The notes below the pieces were generated by a model. It was not told where the DNA came from, did not search any database, and saw only the letters and a program-made list of their open reading frames with translations. The position numbers and the translations under genes were made by a program. From Ruminiclostridium sufflavum DSM 19573 (GTDB lineage: Bacteria; Bacillota; Clostridia; Acetivibrionales; DSM-1351), in contig NZ_QKMR01000004.1 of the NCBI RefSeq assembly GCF_003208175.1, positions 81,686 to 145,685 of the forward strand: a DNA stretch of 64,000 bases, in the 5' to 3' direction. Shown here one piece after another: positions 16,029-24,913 of the stretch (positions are counted from its first letter, which is position 1; every line of letters begins with the position of its first letter).

Positions 16029-17063
16029 TTATCCCACGAACTGCTTGAATTGGCTGTATAAAAAATCAGTGTATCCAATTTCATATTCGTAAATGCTGTT
16101 TAAGCGCATACGGATTTTTTTGCATTTTTCATCAAGATTCTTTTTGGTTTTTGTATAATGCTGAACGATGCTCCCTATACGTGCCCAGTTTTCAATTATT
16201 ATATTGAGCCTGCGGTCTATTTCAAGCTGAGTAGCTTTATTAAATACATTGTATTGATAGAGATTTCTGATCATAAAGTATTCAGAATTTTTTTTATACG
16301 AGACAGAAGAAAGATTTTCTTCAAAGCCGGATATATTCATAAGCTCTTCTAATCTTTCATTTAGGACAGCAATGGAGCCTAAAGACTTATTTCTTTCATC
16401 CGCTTTGCCCAGAGAGTTTTTAAAAAATCTGCAAATAATCGTATTATTATAGGCTTCATCAAATTTCAGGTCTGTCCCTTCAAAACAGTACTCACGAAAA
16501 TACAGAGAATCCTTTCTGAAATTGTGGCAGTATTCAAATATACCCTTGCAATACTGGACAATCATATCATAGGATACTATGTAGGTGTTATATCCGTCAT
16601 AGTTATCAATGGTATATACGGCTTGGTTTTCGTCATCGAAGCCATACACAAGGCAGGCATGAACTCCGTGCTGATTATTATAGTAAAAATATCTCCCTTT
16701 TTGGTAGAACAGATCCACAAAAAGAAAAATAGGTCTGTTATTCATTATGGATTCTCTGATATTATCAACAAGCAAATCTGTTTGAGGGTGTTTTTCGATG
16801 ATATTTATTCCAAGACCCTTCAATATATCCTCCCTTTTAACAAACAAAGGGGTATCCAAGCCAAAGGCAAGGTTACCGACAGAATTACTTTCAACAAATT
16901 TATATGTAAATTGGAGGTTATATATGATTTCCAGATTACTTAGGCTAAAATGATTGAGAGTGGCCAAGTCTGCCATACACATACAATCGCCGTAGGGAGC
17001 GTCGCTTCCCAGCATTTCCTTCATTGCATAAAAGGCCTGCATAGGTTCAAGTATTTTTTTCAT
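16029..17063 (-). CDS. BtrH-like N-terminal-domain protein (C39/papain-like fold suspected)
   Basis: 344 residues on the minus strand. The N-terminal half resembles the BtrH N-terminal domain of butirosin synthesis, related to C39-like cysteine peptidases: Cys residues at 27 and 29 in YGDCMCMADL, and a His in HGVHACLVYGFDD followed by TIDNYDGYNTYIVS. Family members act as acyl transferases or of unknown role next to NRPS or RiPP genes. The C-terminal part is helical and charged. No biosynthetic neighbours are present. It is convergent with thiE and 31 bp away. The function is not established. Confidence 0.6.
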   Translation of the reverse strand: MKKILEPMQAFYAMKEMLGSDAPYGDCMCMADLATLNHFSLSNLEIIYNLQFTYKFVESNSVGNLAFGLDTPLFVKREDILKGLGINIIEKHPQTDLLVDNIRESIMNNRPIFLFVDLFYQKGRYFYYNNQHGVHACLVYGFDDENQAVYTIDNYDGYNTYIVSYDMIVQYCKGIFEYCHNFRKDSLYFREYCFEGTDLKFDEAYNNTIICRFFKNSLGKADERNKSLGSIAVLNERLEELMNISGFEENLSSVSYKKNSEYFMIRNLYQYNVFNKATQLEIDRRLNIIIENWARIGSIVQHYTKTKKNLDEKCKKIRMRLNSIYEYEIGYTDFLYSQFKQFVG

Positions 17064-17189
17064 AGACAGAAATCCTTTCTGTTGAAATATATAGTTTTAT
17101 GATAAGTACATCTTAAATGATTCAAAATTCAAAAAAGAAAGCAGCAAAACTAAATGATAGAAATCAGAGAGTTTTCTTGAATTGCTGCT
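17064..17189 (-). promoter_or_regulatory. Structured 5' leader of the BtrH-like gene
   Basis: Read on the minus strand, the SD AAAGGA is in a tight hairpin directly before the ATG (plus-strand ACAGAAA 17066-17072, TCC, TTTCTGT 17076-17082). Further upstream AGCAGCAA 17140-17147 pairs with TTGCTGCT 17182-17189, enclosing an AAAACT/AGTTTT stem. This suggests translational control. Confidence 0.4.
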
Positions 17190-17328
17190 ATTAATCTGTA
17201 AGTTATGGCATCCAAAGTATTTTACTGATAAATGGAATTATATATTATTTTAACAAATAATTCTGATTAAGGAAATATTTTTATGTTAAATTTATATTTA
17301 ATATTGGGTTTCTATAGCTGACCAGTAA

Positions 17329-17356
17329 TTGACTTTTTATATACTTATGGTATGAT
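17329..17356 (+). promoter_or_regulatory. Sigma-A promoter of btuFCD-like operon
   Basis: TTGACT 17329-17334, 16-bp spacer, TATGAT 17351-17356. Initiation near 17363 leaves a leader of about 215 nt before the lipoprotein gene. The AT-rich stretch 17190-17328 shows nothing else I can name. Confidence 0.65.
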
Positions 17357-17362
17357 AGTAAC

Positions 17363-17576
17363 AAAATTAAACTTAATATTAAAAATATTGGTTGCCGGTT
17401 GTATCGTTTATTGGGGCTGAGAGGGAATTAAGGCTAATATTCAGAATATGTGCTTATTATTCTTATGCAAATGATACCTTTATGAAGGATTATGGGGGTA
17501 TTATTTTTGTGTTTTTATATAGTAATTAACTTTAAAAAGCTTAGCTTTTGAGTTTACGATTTATGGGAGGATTATA
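17363..17576 (+). ncRNA. Long structured leader, possible cobalamin-type riboswitch variant
   Basis: Long leader before a BtuF-like gene. It has GGTTGCCGG near 17390, a 9-bp helix GTATCGTTT 17401-17409/AAATGATAC 17469-17477 (one G-U pair), AGAGGGAATTAAGG inside it, a CCTT/AAGG hairpin near 17478 and AAAAGC/GCTTTT near 17535. GGTTGCC and AGGGAA recall the cobalamin riboswitch core, but GGTGAAAATCC and CCACTGTA are missing. The family is therefore uncertain. Confidence 0.35.
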
Positions 17577-18554
17577 ATGAAAAGAATTATTAACTTGCTG
17601 GCAGTATTATTTTTTGTTGTAAGTCTGGCTGCTTGCGGAAATATAAATGACACGGCGTTAAACACTGCCGAAATGAGTCAGGCGGGCTCGGTAACAAATA
17701 CAAGTGCCGCTTCAGGCACAACGGTTCAAAATGCAAGGTATCCTATGACAATTAAGGATTCTTATGATAGAGAGATTATAATTGAAAAAGAACCGCAGAG
17801 AATAGTTTCTGTAGCACCTAATATTACCGAAACGATTTTTGCACTCGAAGGTGGAACAGGCTTAGTGGGAAGGACAGATTATTGTGATTATCCTGCTGAG
17901 GCATCAAAAATTGAGTCTGTTGGCACACTACAGGAACCCAGCATAGAAAAAATAGCGGAGCTCAAGCCGGATTTGGTAATCGCTTCCACTCATTTCAGCG
18001 AGGATACTCTGGCAAAGCTCGAAGGCTTAAAAATTCCAACAGTAGTATTATACGGTGAAGAAAGCTTTGATGGTGTTTATGCTACTATTTCAAGTGTAGG
18101 TAAGATTATTAATAAGGAAGAGAAAGCAAAAAGCTTGATAGCCGGAATGAAGGAAAAAACAGAAAACGTAAAAAAGAGTGTGGAAGGTAGGGACAAGCCT
18201 TCCGTATATTATGTCATAAGCTACGGCAAGTCCGGTGATTATACGGCAGGCAAGGATACCTTTATAGGGCAGCTCCTTGAGACGGCAGGAGCTGAAAATG
18301 CCGCTGCCGATGTTGCCGACTGGAAATACAGCCTTGAAAGATTAATTGAAAAAAATCCGGATATTATGATATGCCCCTCAATAGGAGGCTATAAGCAAGG
18401 ACTTGAAGCCACAAACGGCTATAAGGACTTAAGCGCCGTAAAGAACAATAAGCTTTTTGAGATTGATGAAAATCTTATAAACAGACAAGGGCCAAGATTG
18501 GCGGAGGGACTTGTTGAGCTGGCTAAAATAATTCATCCGGAAGCCTTTAGATAG
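17577..18554 (+). CDS. BtuF-like ABC substrate-binding lipoprotein
   Basis: 325 residues. Signal peptide with lipobox LAAC and Cys at residue 20, a Ser/Thr-rich linker to about 55, then the two-lobed BtuF/FhuD (periplasmic-binding type III) domain: PQRIVSVAPNITETIFAL, VGRTDYCDYP, KPDLVIAST. The YCDYP motif is typical of cobalamin-binding BtuF homologues. It should deliver cobalamin or an iron chelate to the following permease and ATPase. GGGAGG lies 9 bp before the ATG. Confidence 0.9.
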   Translation: MKRIINLLAVLFFVVSLAACGNINDTALNTAEMSQAGSVTNTSAASGTTVQNARYPMTIKDSYDREIIIEKEPQRIVSVAPNITETIFALEGGTGLVGRTDYCDYPAEASKIESVGTLQEPSIEKIAELKPDLVIASTHFSEDTLAKLEGLKIPTVVLYGEESFDGVYATISSVGKIINKEEKAKSLIAGMKEKTENVKKSVEGRDKPSVYYVISYGKSGDYTAGKDTFIGQLLETAGAENAAADVADWKYSLERLIEKNPDIMICPSIGGYKQGLEATNGYKDLSAVKNNKLFEIDENLINRQGPRLAEGLVELAKIIHPEAFR

Positions 18555-18561
18555 GAGCCTT

Positions 18562-19617
18562 ATGTCATATTTCCAAAAAAAACTAAAGTATAATTTGCTG
18601 CTGCTGATAGCCTTTGGAATACTTGTATTTATTATGCTGATATCCTGTACTATAGGAATTGCCGATATAGGAATTTTCAATGCCTTGAAGATACTGGTTT
18701 CTAAAATTCCGGGCATAGGCTTGCTTATAGGCGGTGACTCAATTAATAGTACTTATAAAATGATAGTGCTGGATATAAGAATGCCCAGAATAGTATTAGC
18801 AGCGGCAATTGGTGCAATTCTCGCTGCTGTCGGAGGCTGCTTTCAAGGATTATTCAGAAATCCTATGGCTGATCCATATGTATTGGGAATATCAAACGGA
18901 GCAGGATTAGGTGCTGCCATTGCCATTGCTTTTGGTATGGACAGTATTCTCTGGGGCGCGGGAATGGTTCCTTTTTTGGCATTTGCCGGAGCATTGACTA
19001 CAACTGTGGTTGTATATGCAATTGCAAATGTGGGAGGCAGACTGCCTTCGGCAAACCTTTTGCTTTCAGGTGTTGCTGTCGGCTTGTTTGAGTACTCTCT
19101 TATTACTATTCTGATGATTTTAAGAAGAGACAAAATTGAAGGTATTTTTATGTGGCTTATGGGGAGTGTTAATGCGGCAAGCTGGCAGCAGGCAGCTTTT
19201 CTGACTCCAATAGCAATAATCGGTGTGATCGCTGTCTGCCTGTTTGCAAGAGATTTAAATGTTATCTCATCCAATGAAGAAACAGCCAGAAGCCTTGGGG
19301 TAAAGGTAGAGACTGTTAAAAAGCTTTTACTGGGAGTTTGTTCCCTGCTGATAGCAGTTTGTGTTTCGGTAAGCGGAATAATCGGGTTTGTGGGTCTTGT
19401 GGTACCACATTGTGCAAGATTGATTACAGGCTCGGACCATAGGGTTATGCTTCCCTTTTCTGCTATTGGAGGGGCCATTTTTCTGGTAATATGTGATACT
19501 CTCGCAAGAAGCCTTATGCCACCCTCGGAGCTGCCGGTGGGAGCTGTTACATCTTTATTTGGAGCACCGTATTTTATATATTTGCTTATTAAATCCAAAA
19601 AGAAGGTAAGGCAATGA
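18562..19617 (+). CDS. FecCD/BtuC-family ABC permease
   Basis: 351-residue integral membrane protein with about ten helices. Characteristic stretches are RMPRIVLAAAIGA, CFQGLFRNPMADPYVLGIS (the family's G-x-x-x-Q-x-x-x-R-N-P-L-A-D-P motif) and GFVGLVVPHCARLITGSDHR. It starts 8 bp after the lipoprotein gene and overlaps the ATPase gene by 4 bp. Confidence 0.95.
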   Translation: MSYFQKKLKYNLLLLIAFGILVFIMLISCTIGIADIGIFNALKILVSKIPGIGLLIGGDSINSTYKMIVLDIRMPRIVLAAAIGAILAAVGGCFQGLFRNPMADPYVLGISNGAGLGAAIAIAFGMDSILWGAGMVPFLAFAGALTTTVVVYAIANVGGRLPSANLLLSGVAVGLFEYSLITILMILRRDKIEGIFMWLMGSVNAASWQQAAFLTPIAIIGVIAVCLFARDLNVISSNEETARSLGVKVETVKKLLLGVCSLLIAVCVSVSGIIGFVGLVVPHCARLITGSDHRVMLPFSAIGGAIFLVICDTLARSLMPPSELPVGAVTSLFGAPYFIYLLIKSKKKVRQ

Positions 19618-20420
19618 ACAAGGAAACAAAACCGATAGAAGCTAAAAACTTGACATGCTCTCTTGGCGGGTGTGAGATCCTTTCAGGAATAAATTTTACA
19701 GTAGAAAAAGGTAAGTTTTACAGTATTATAGGCCCTAACGGGTCAGGAAAGACAACACTTTTACGGACAATAGCCGCTGCTGTCAAGCCTGAAAGCGGAG
19801 AATTATTGATAGACAATATTTCCGTATGCGGTTTGAAGGAGAAGGAGCTTGCAAGGAAGCTTTCCTATGTTTCTCAAAATACAAATAGTGACGTTGATTT
19901 TAATGTACTGGACTATGTACTTATGGGGCGTTATCCATATCTGGGACTGCTTCAGAGGGAAGGGGAAAATGACCTTGCATATGCCAGAAGGTCAATGGAA
20001 ATAACGAATACATGGTATCTGCGGGAAAAGAAGCTGGATGAGATAAGCGGGGGAGAACGGCAAAGAGTTGTTGCAGCAAGAGCTTTAACACAGGATACAC
20101 CTATTATACTTTTGGATGAACCCATATCCCAGCTTGATATACATCATCAGGTTGAGCTTATGGATACCCTTGACAGCATGGTGGAAAAACATGGAATTAC
20201 TGTTGTTGCTGTTTTGCATGATTTGAATATGGCTTCCCAGTACAGTGATTTTATTATCCTTATAAATAAGGGGAAGGCAGTTAAGTGCGGGAGCCCTGAT
20301 GAGGTATTAAGCAAGGATATAATTCTGGAGGTGTATGATATGGAGGTACAGATATTAAAGAATCCTGAGACAGACAAGCCCCTTATTATACCGTCAAAAT
20401 ACAGAAAAAGAAGGCTTTGA
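19614..20420 (+). CDS. FecE/BtuD-family ABC ATPase
   Basis: 268 residues. Walker A GPNGSGKTT is near residues 41-49, signature ISGGERQRV, Walker B IILLDEP, H-loop VLHD. It energises the permease encoded upstream. The ATGA overlap shows coupling. The helical domain is slightly unusual: TNTWYLREKKLDEISGG where homologues have a TGTAHLADR-like stretch. Confidence 0.95.
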   Translation: MNKETKPIEAKNLTCSLGGCEILSGINFTVEKGKFYSIIGPNGSGKTTLLRTIAAAVKPESGELLIDNISVCGLKEKELARKLSYVSQNTNSDVDFNVLDYVLMGRYPYLGLLQREGENDLAYARRSMEITNTWYLREKKLDEISGGERQRVVAARALTQDTPIILLDEPISQLDIHHQVELMDTLDSMVEKHGITVVAVLHDLNMASQYSDFIILINKGKAVKCGSPDEVLSKDIILEVYDMEVQILKNPETDKPLIIPSKYRKRRL

Positions 20421-20501
20421 TTTAAAGCTGGCAAGGTGTGAGCAGTGAGCATGGAAATAGTTATACCGCATAGTCTAAAAAAATATTGGGCAAAAATACG
20501 G

Positions 20502-20546
20502 TTGCCGATAGTTCAGGTAAATATCTGAGCTATCGGCAATTTTTTA
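20502..20546 (+). terminator. Intrinsic terminator after btuFCD-like operon
   Basis: TTGCCGATAGTTCAG 20502-20516 pairs with CTGAGCTATCGGCAA 20525-20539 (15 bp, one G-U), followed by TTTTTT. Confidence 0.92.
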
Positions 20547-20707
20547 AAATTAAGCTGATGCTCTCAAAAAATAATAGAAAATGTATATCTCTTTGATTAT
20601 AAACAAATCATATATAGTAAGGGTGATTACTATCATCGGAAGCCTCCTTGGGTTAAAAACCAGAAAAAAATCAGGGTAAGATTGCACAAAAAACGTGTCG
20701 AATATTA

Positions 20708-20736
20708 TTGACTTTTGCATTAATGTGTTATATTAT
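20708..20736 (+). promoter_or_regulatory. Promoter of GntR regulator gene
   Basis: TTGACT 20708-20713, 17 bp, TATTAT 20731-20736. The 20547-20707 stretch holds only a small TAGTAA/TTACTA hairpin near 20617 and nothing I can assign. Confidence 0.65.
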
Positions 20737-20913
20737 TGAACTGGACATATCAACATAACAATATATTAACATGCTAAGTCGCTTTAAGATAACTTTTAAT
20801 ATACATCATATTTTGATGGAATAGAAGACTCTGCTATTGTAGAATTATTATATTAGCCGGAAAGCATATTCAGAGTAATATGGAATGATTGATGTTCTAT
20901 TAGGAGGATATTC

Positions 20914-21642
20914 ATGATAGGAATGGTGCCGAAATATTATTTGGTAAAGCAGAAAATAGTGGAAATGATTAATAATGAGGAAACGGGCCCGGAAGGAATG
21001 ATTCCCAGTGAAAGAGAATTGATGGCGATATTCGGAATAAGCAGAATAACTGTAAAAAAAGCCATTGATGAGCTTGTCAATGAGGGATATCTTTACCGGA
21101 TTCAAGGAAAAGGAACCTTTGTAAAGAAGGATACCTTAGATCAGGATTTAGTTTCCATAACCAGCTGTACACAAGATATAATAAGGCTGGGAATGACTCC
21201 ATCAAAGCAGCTTATTACAGCAGAAATTATAGAAGCAGACAAGAATAGAATGAGAAAGCTGCAGCTATGTCAGGGAGACAGAGTTTACAAGGTAAAGCGT
21301 GTATATTATGCAAATAAGGAGCCTATAAATTTGACAACCACCTACTTGCCATGCAAGCTTTTTCCGTTTATTGACAGCTATGATTTCGGAGTTGAATCGG
21401 TCTACAACATTCTTGAAACAAAATACAGCACGAGGATTACAAAAGCTACAAGGACAATCGAGGCTGTATTGGCTGTTGATGAGGTGGCAAGAGAGCTCAG
21501 AATAAAAGAGGGTGACCCGATTCTGCTTTTCAGGGCAGTGACACACGGTATTGTAAATGGGAGGGAAGTACCTATAGAAACCTTCAAGAGTTTTTATAGA
21601 TCAGATAAATTTAAATTTTATATTAATCAAATTCATGAATAG
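20914..21642 (+). CDS. GntR/HutC-family transcriptional regulator
   Basis: 242 residues. The N-terminal winged helix (PSERELMAIFGISRITVKKAIDEL in parts; GYLYRIQGKGTFV) covers residues 5-75. The UTRA effector domain follows, with RVYYANKEPINLTTTYLP and a final FKSFYRSDKFKFYI. HutC-type regulators respond to sugar phosphates or catabolites. Its position before the nucleoside operon makes it the likely local repressor. GGAGG lies before the ATG at 20914. Confidence 0.93.
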   Translation: MIGMVPKYYLVKQKIVEMINNEETGPEGMIPSERELMAIFGISRITVKKAIDELVNEGYLYRIQGKGTFVKKDTLDQDLVSITSCTQDIIRLGMTPSKQLITAEIIEADKNRMRKLQLCQGDRVYKVKRVYYANKEPINLTTTYLPCKLFPFIDSYDFGVESVYNILETKYSTRITKATRTIEAVLAVDEVARELRIKEGDPILLFRAVTHGIVNGREVPIETFKSFYRSDKFKFYINQIHE

Positions 21643-21761
21643 AATTTAAAATAAAAAGTAAACATAAATTGGAAGTTAAAACATGCCAAAGAGGTAATTT
21701 GCTATGGCTTAGCTTTATATACCCAAAAAAGGCATAAGAGCATAGCTTTTTATATATAGAT

Positions 21762-21789
21762 GAAGTCTTAATGTCGCGACTAAGGCTTC
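21762..21789 (+). promoter_or_regulatory. Palindrome upstream of nucleoside operon (operator or attenuator candidate)
   Basis: GAAGTCTTA 21762-21770 pairs with TAAGGCTTC 21781-21789, and GTCGCGAC in the loop is itself palindromic. It lies 55 bp before the BMP lipoprotein gene. A GntR operator is possible; there is no T-run for termination. Confidence 0.4.
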
Positions 21790-21844
21790 GCATAAAAATT
21801 AAATTTGGAAGCTACTATAACAGTTATCAAAGGAGAGATTTAAC

Positions 21845-23062
21845 ATGAAGAAAAAAAGCCTATCTTTATTGCTTGCACTTGTTATGTTAGTATCTATGGC
21901 TTTTACAGGCTGTACAACTAATAATAACGGAGCTAATTCGACAAATACCGGAACCAGCACTGATACCACTAAAGGTAAGGATGATTTGGGGATCGCGCTT
22001 ATAACCTCTGCGGCAGGAGCTAATGACAAGGGCTATAATCAGTCTGCAATTGAAGGACTTAAAAAGGTCAAGGATGAATTTGGCATAAACTATAAGGTTG
22101 TTGAAGCGACAGACGTTCCTGGAAGCTTAACCCAGCTGGCATCAGCAGGCTATAAATTAATTTTTTCTCTGGAATATAATTTTGATGCACTTATAAATGG
22201 TGTGGGAGGCAGCAAGTCAATTGCAGAGCAATATCCGGATACTACCTTTGTAGTATTTAATGATAATCCGAATGTTAAGGAAGACGGAAGCGTAAAGCAT
22301 AAAAATGTGGTATCTGTTTTATTTGATGTTCATGAAGCCTCCTTCCTGGCAGGGGCATTAAGCACTTTGGTGAATGAAAATGCTTCAGCCTTGTTTAATT
22401 CAGCAGATTACGCGTTTACCACCGGTGCTGCAGGAAGAAAGGTGGGTTTCCTCGGAGGCTCAAAATCAAATGGTATAACAGTATTTGGTTATGGCTTTGC
22501 AGAGGGCATCAACTATGTGGCTAAAGAGCTTGGAGTTAAATATACTTTCTACAGTGATTATAATGCAGGCTTCAGTGATTCGGCTGCAGGTGCGACTAAA
22601 GCCAACACCTATTATACAGACGGCGCAAATATAGTATATGCTGTAGCCGGTGCTGTCGGTGACGGTGTGGATGCGAAAGCAAAGGAAGTTAAGAAGCTTT
22701 CTATAGAGGTTGATGCAAATAAAGACAGTAACCAGCCCGGTTACGTATTGACAAGTGTTTTAAAGAATACTGAAGTGCCTGTTTATGAGATTTCGAAAAA
22801 TTACAAGGAAAATACATTGGATCAGATAAACGGTAAGGTTTTGAGCTATAACCTTGCATCCGGTGCAACAGGAATTACTGATTTAAGTGTAATTGAATCC
22901 AAAATAGCAGCTTCGGGAAAAGCAAAGTGGGATGAAATAAAAGCAAAATTGGATACTATTGCAGATAAGATTGCAAGCGGTGAAATCAAAGTAACAAATG
23001 CTCAGGCAGGAGAAGCCTTCGATAAAGCAAAGCTTGAAAATCTGAATATGCCGAACGACTAA
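21845..23062 (+). CDS. BMP-family nucleoside-type ABC substrate-binding lipoprotein
   Basis: 405 residues. Signal peptide with lipobox FTGC (Cys 23), an Asn/Thr linker to about 45, then a BMP/PnrA-type binding domain: LITSAAGANDKGYNQSAIEG is the family's ligand-contact start (ND-GYNQ), later VGFLGGSKSNGI and YADGANIVY-like YTDGANIVY. PnrA-type proteins bind purine or pyrimidine nucleosides. AAAGGAGAG precedes the ATG. It heads the transport operon and is separated from the ATPase by a stem-loop region. Confidence 0.94.
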   Translation: MKKKSLSLLLALVMLVSMAFTGCTTNNNGANSTNTGTSTDTTKGKDDLGIALITSAAGANDKGYNQSAIEGLKKVKDEFGINYKVVEATDVPGSLTQLASAGYKLIFSLEYNFDALINGVGGSKSIAEQYPDTTFVVFNDNPNVKEDGSVKHKNVVSVLFDVHEASFLAGALSTLVNENASALFNSADYAFTTGAAGRKVGFLGGSKSNGITVFGYGFAEGINYVAKELGVKYTFYSDYNAGFSDSAAGATKANTYYTDGANIVYAVAGAVGDGVDAKAKEVKKLSIEVDANKDSNQPGYVLTSVLKNTEVPVYEISKNYKENTLDQINGKVLSYNLASGATGITDLSVIESKIAASGKAKWDEIKAKLDTIADKIASGEIKVTNAQAGEAFDKAKLENLNMPND

Positions 23063-23078
23063 TAAATATGTTTCTTAT

Positions 23079-23118
23079 GTTTCTAATGTATTCAGCTTGC
23101 TGAATGCATTAGAAACAG
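23079..23118 (+). repeat. Stem-loop after BMP gene
   Basis: GTTTCTAATGTATTCAGC pairs with GCTGAATGCATTAGAAAC around a TT loop (one mismatch or G-U). There is no T-run. It probably protects the lipoprotein mRNA 3' end and helps raise its level above that of the membrane genes. Confidence 0.65.
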
Positions 23119-23221
23119 TAATCCGAGCCGTAGCTCCGCATAATTTGCTTAAAGGCTTAATGTAATATGTATATCAGTGGCAGAAAGTGAATAACTCAAT
23201 TTTTCCGGTAAAAATTGCAGG

Positions 23222-23310
23222 TGCTTAAACTTATCAATGGAAAGTAAGGCTGAAAATATTAATAATTACAAGTAATTATTTTGCTGACAAACCATTGATA
23301 AGTTTGAGCA
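23222..23310 (+). repeat. Nested inverted repeats between BMP gene and ATPase gene
   Basis: TGCTTAAACTTATCAATGG (ending 23240) pairs with CCATTGATAAGTTTGAGCA (23292-23310) with one G-U pair. Inside, AATAATTA 23261-23268/TAATTATT 23273-23280 forms a second hairpin. The remainder of the 311-bp gap is AT-rich. An attenuator, processing site or small structured RNA is possible. Confidence 0.6.
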
Positions 23311-23373
23311 TCGATAAACTTTTTATGTGGTAATGCTGAGTAAATAAAATAAACCAGAATGAGGGCGGCCAAT

Positions 23374-24894
23374 ATGTACGCGATAGAAACTATCAATCTG
23401 ACAAAAAAATTTGGCGATTTTGTTGCTAACGATAATATAAGCATAACTGTCAATAAAGGAGAAATTACTGCAATTGTAGGTGAAAACGGGGCGGGGAAAA
23501 CAACCTTGATGAATATGTTTTTTGGATTGCAGCGCCCTACAAGCGGTGAATTGATAGTAGATGGGAAAAAAGTTGCTTTTAATTCTTCGTTAGATGCCAT
23601 TAACTGTGGCTTAGGAATGGTACATCAGCATTTTAAGCTGGTTCCCAGCCTGACCGTATATGAAAATATTATGCTTGGTGCAGAAATAACCAGAAAAAAG
23701 AGCCCTTTAATCGATAAAAAGGTCGAAAAAAAGGAAGTTCAGAAAATAATAGAAGAATATAAATTCGAATTACATGCCGACGATGTTGTAGAAAATATCT
23801 CTATTGGTGCAAAACAGAGAGTGGAAATTTTAAAGATGCTGTACCGCAACGTGGATATTCTTATATTTGATGAGCCTACGGCAGTATTAACACCTCAGGA
23901 AGTGGACGAGCTTTTAATCAGCTTCAAGGAGCTTAAAAATCAGGGTAAGACAATTATATTGATTACTCACAAGCTTCGTGAGGTTATGGAAGTAAGTGAT
24001 CAGGTAATTGTAATAAAGAGAGGCAGGATTATAGGAAGCAAGGCTACAAAGGATACAGATGCAAAAGAAATAGCAAGGATGATGGTTGGCCGTGAAGTTG
24101 TTATGAATGTTAACAAGGAATACAAGGATTCAAGTAAAAATAAAACTGCGTATTCTGTAAAGAACATATCTACAAAAAATAATTCGGGCAAGAAGGTTAT
24201 TGAAGATATAAGCTTTGAAATAAAAGAAGGAGAAATACTAGGTGTGGCAGGAGTGGAAGGCAACGGACAGAGTGAGCTTGTCAAGGTATTGTCTGGTCTT
24301 ATGGTAGCCACCGAGGGAGAGGTTTATTTATATGATAAAAACATAACCAACAAATGGCCGGATGAGCTGCGCAGTTCGGGTGTCGGGATAGTTCCGGAGG
24401 ATAGATATGCTCAAGGCCTTTGTAAGGATATGACTATATATGAGAATATGATAGCCGGCTATCATAGCGATGATAAGGTATGCAAGAACGGAATAATGCG
24501 CAGAAACGAAATTGAAGGCTTAAGTGACGGCCTTATTGAGAAGTATGATATCAGAGTAGCTGAAAAGAATGGAAATGTTTCACAGCTTTCGGGAGGAAAT
24601 GCCCAAAAGATTATTGTAGCAAGGGAGTTTGATTCAAATCCTAATGTATTAATAGTAAGCCAGCCTACCCGAGGAGTCGATATAGGGTCAATTGAGTTTA
24701 TTCATAATAAAATCCTGGAATTAAGAAATGAAAACAAAGCGATTTTGCTGGTCTCAAGTGAATTGACGGAAATAATGAATTTGAGTGATAGGATTATAGT
24801 TATGTATAAGGGCAGAATCGCAGGAGAAGTAGATGGGAAAAAAGCAACCAGTGCTCAATTGGGCCTACTAATGGCAGGAATGGCCGCAGACTAA
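23374..24894 (+). CDS. Nucleoside-type ABC transporter ATP-binding protein (double cassette)
   Basis: 506 residues with two ABC domains, as in the YufO/RbsA class. Cassette 1 has Walker A GENGAGKTT near 35-43 and Walker B ILIFDEPTAVL; cassette 2 is degenerate in Walker A (GVEGNGQSE) and has LSGGNAQKI and SQPTRGVD. It pairs with the two permeases that follow. The ATG at 23374 follows GAGGGCGG; a start at 23359 lacks a ribosome site. Confidence 0.95.
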   Translation: MYAIETINLTKKFGDFVANDNISITVNKGEITAIVGENGAGKTTLMNMFFGLQRPTSGELIVDGKKVAFNSSLDAINCGLGMVHQHFKLVPSLTVYENIMLGAEITRKKSPLIDKKVEKKEVQKIIEEYKFELHADDVVENISIGAKQRVEILKMLYRNVDILIFDEPTAVLTPQEVDELLISFKELKNQGKTIILITHKLREVMEVSDQVIVIKRGRIIGSKATKDTDAKEIARMMVGREVVMNVNKEYKDSSKNKTAYSVKNISTKNNSGKKVIEDISFEIKEGEILGVAGVEGNGQSELVKVLSGLMVATEGEVYLYDKNITNKWPDELRSSGVGIVPEDRYAQGLCKDMTIYENMIAGYHSDDKVCKNGIMRRNEIEGLSDGLIEKYDIRVAEKNGNVSQLSGGNAQKIIVAREFDSNPNVLIVSQPTRGVDIGSIEFIHNKILELRNENKAILLVSSELTEIMNLSDRIIVMYKGRIAGEVDGKKATSAQLGLLMAGMAAD

Positions 24895-24913
24895 TATTGA
24901 TAAGAGGTCAATT

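Noticed and set aside
10137-17063. Secondary-metabolite cluster (thioesterase plus BtrH-like protein)
   Set aside because: No NRPS, PKS, RiPP precursor or tailoring enzymes; the two genes are 5 kb apart on opposite strands with thiamin genes in between.
17401-17440. GGGGCTGAGAGGG in the btuF leader read as a TPP riboswitch
   Set aside because: The second half of the THI box (ACCCTTTGAACCTG and GTAGGGA) is absent; compare the true one at 13542-13628.
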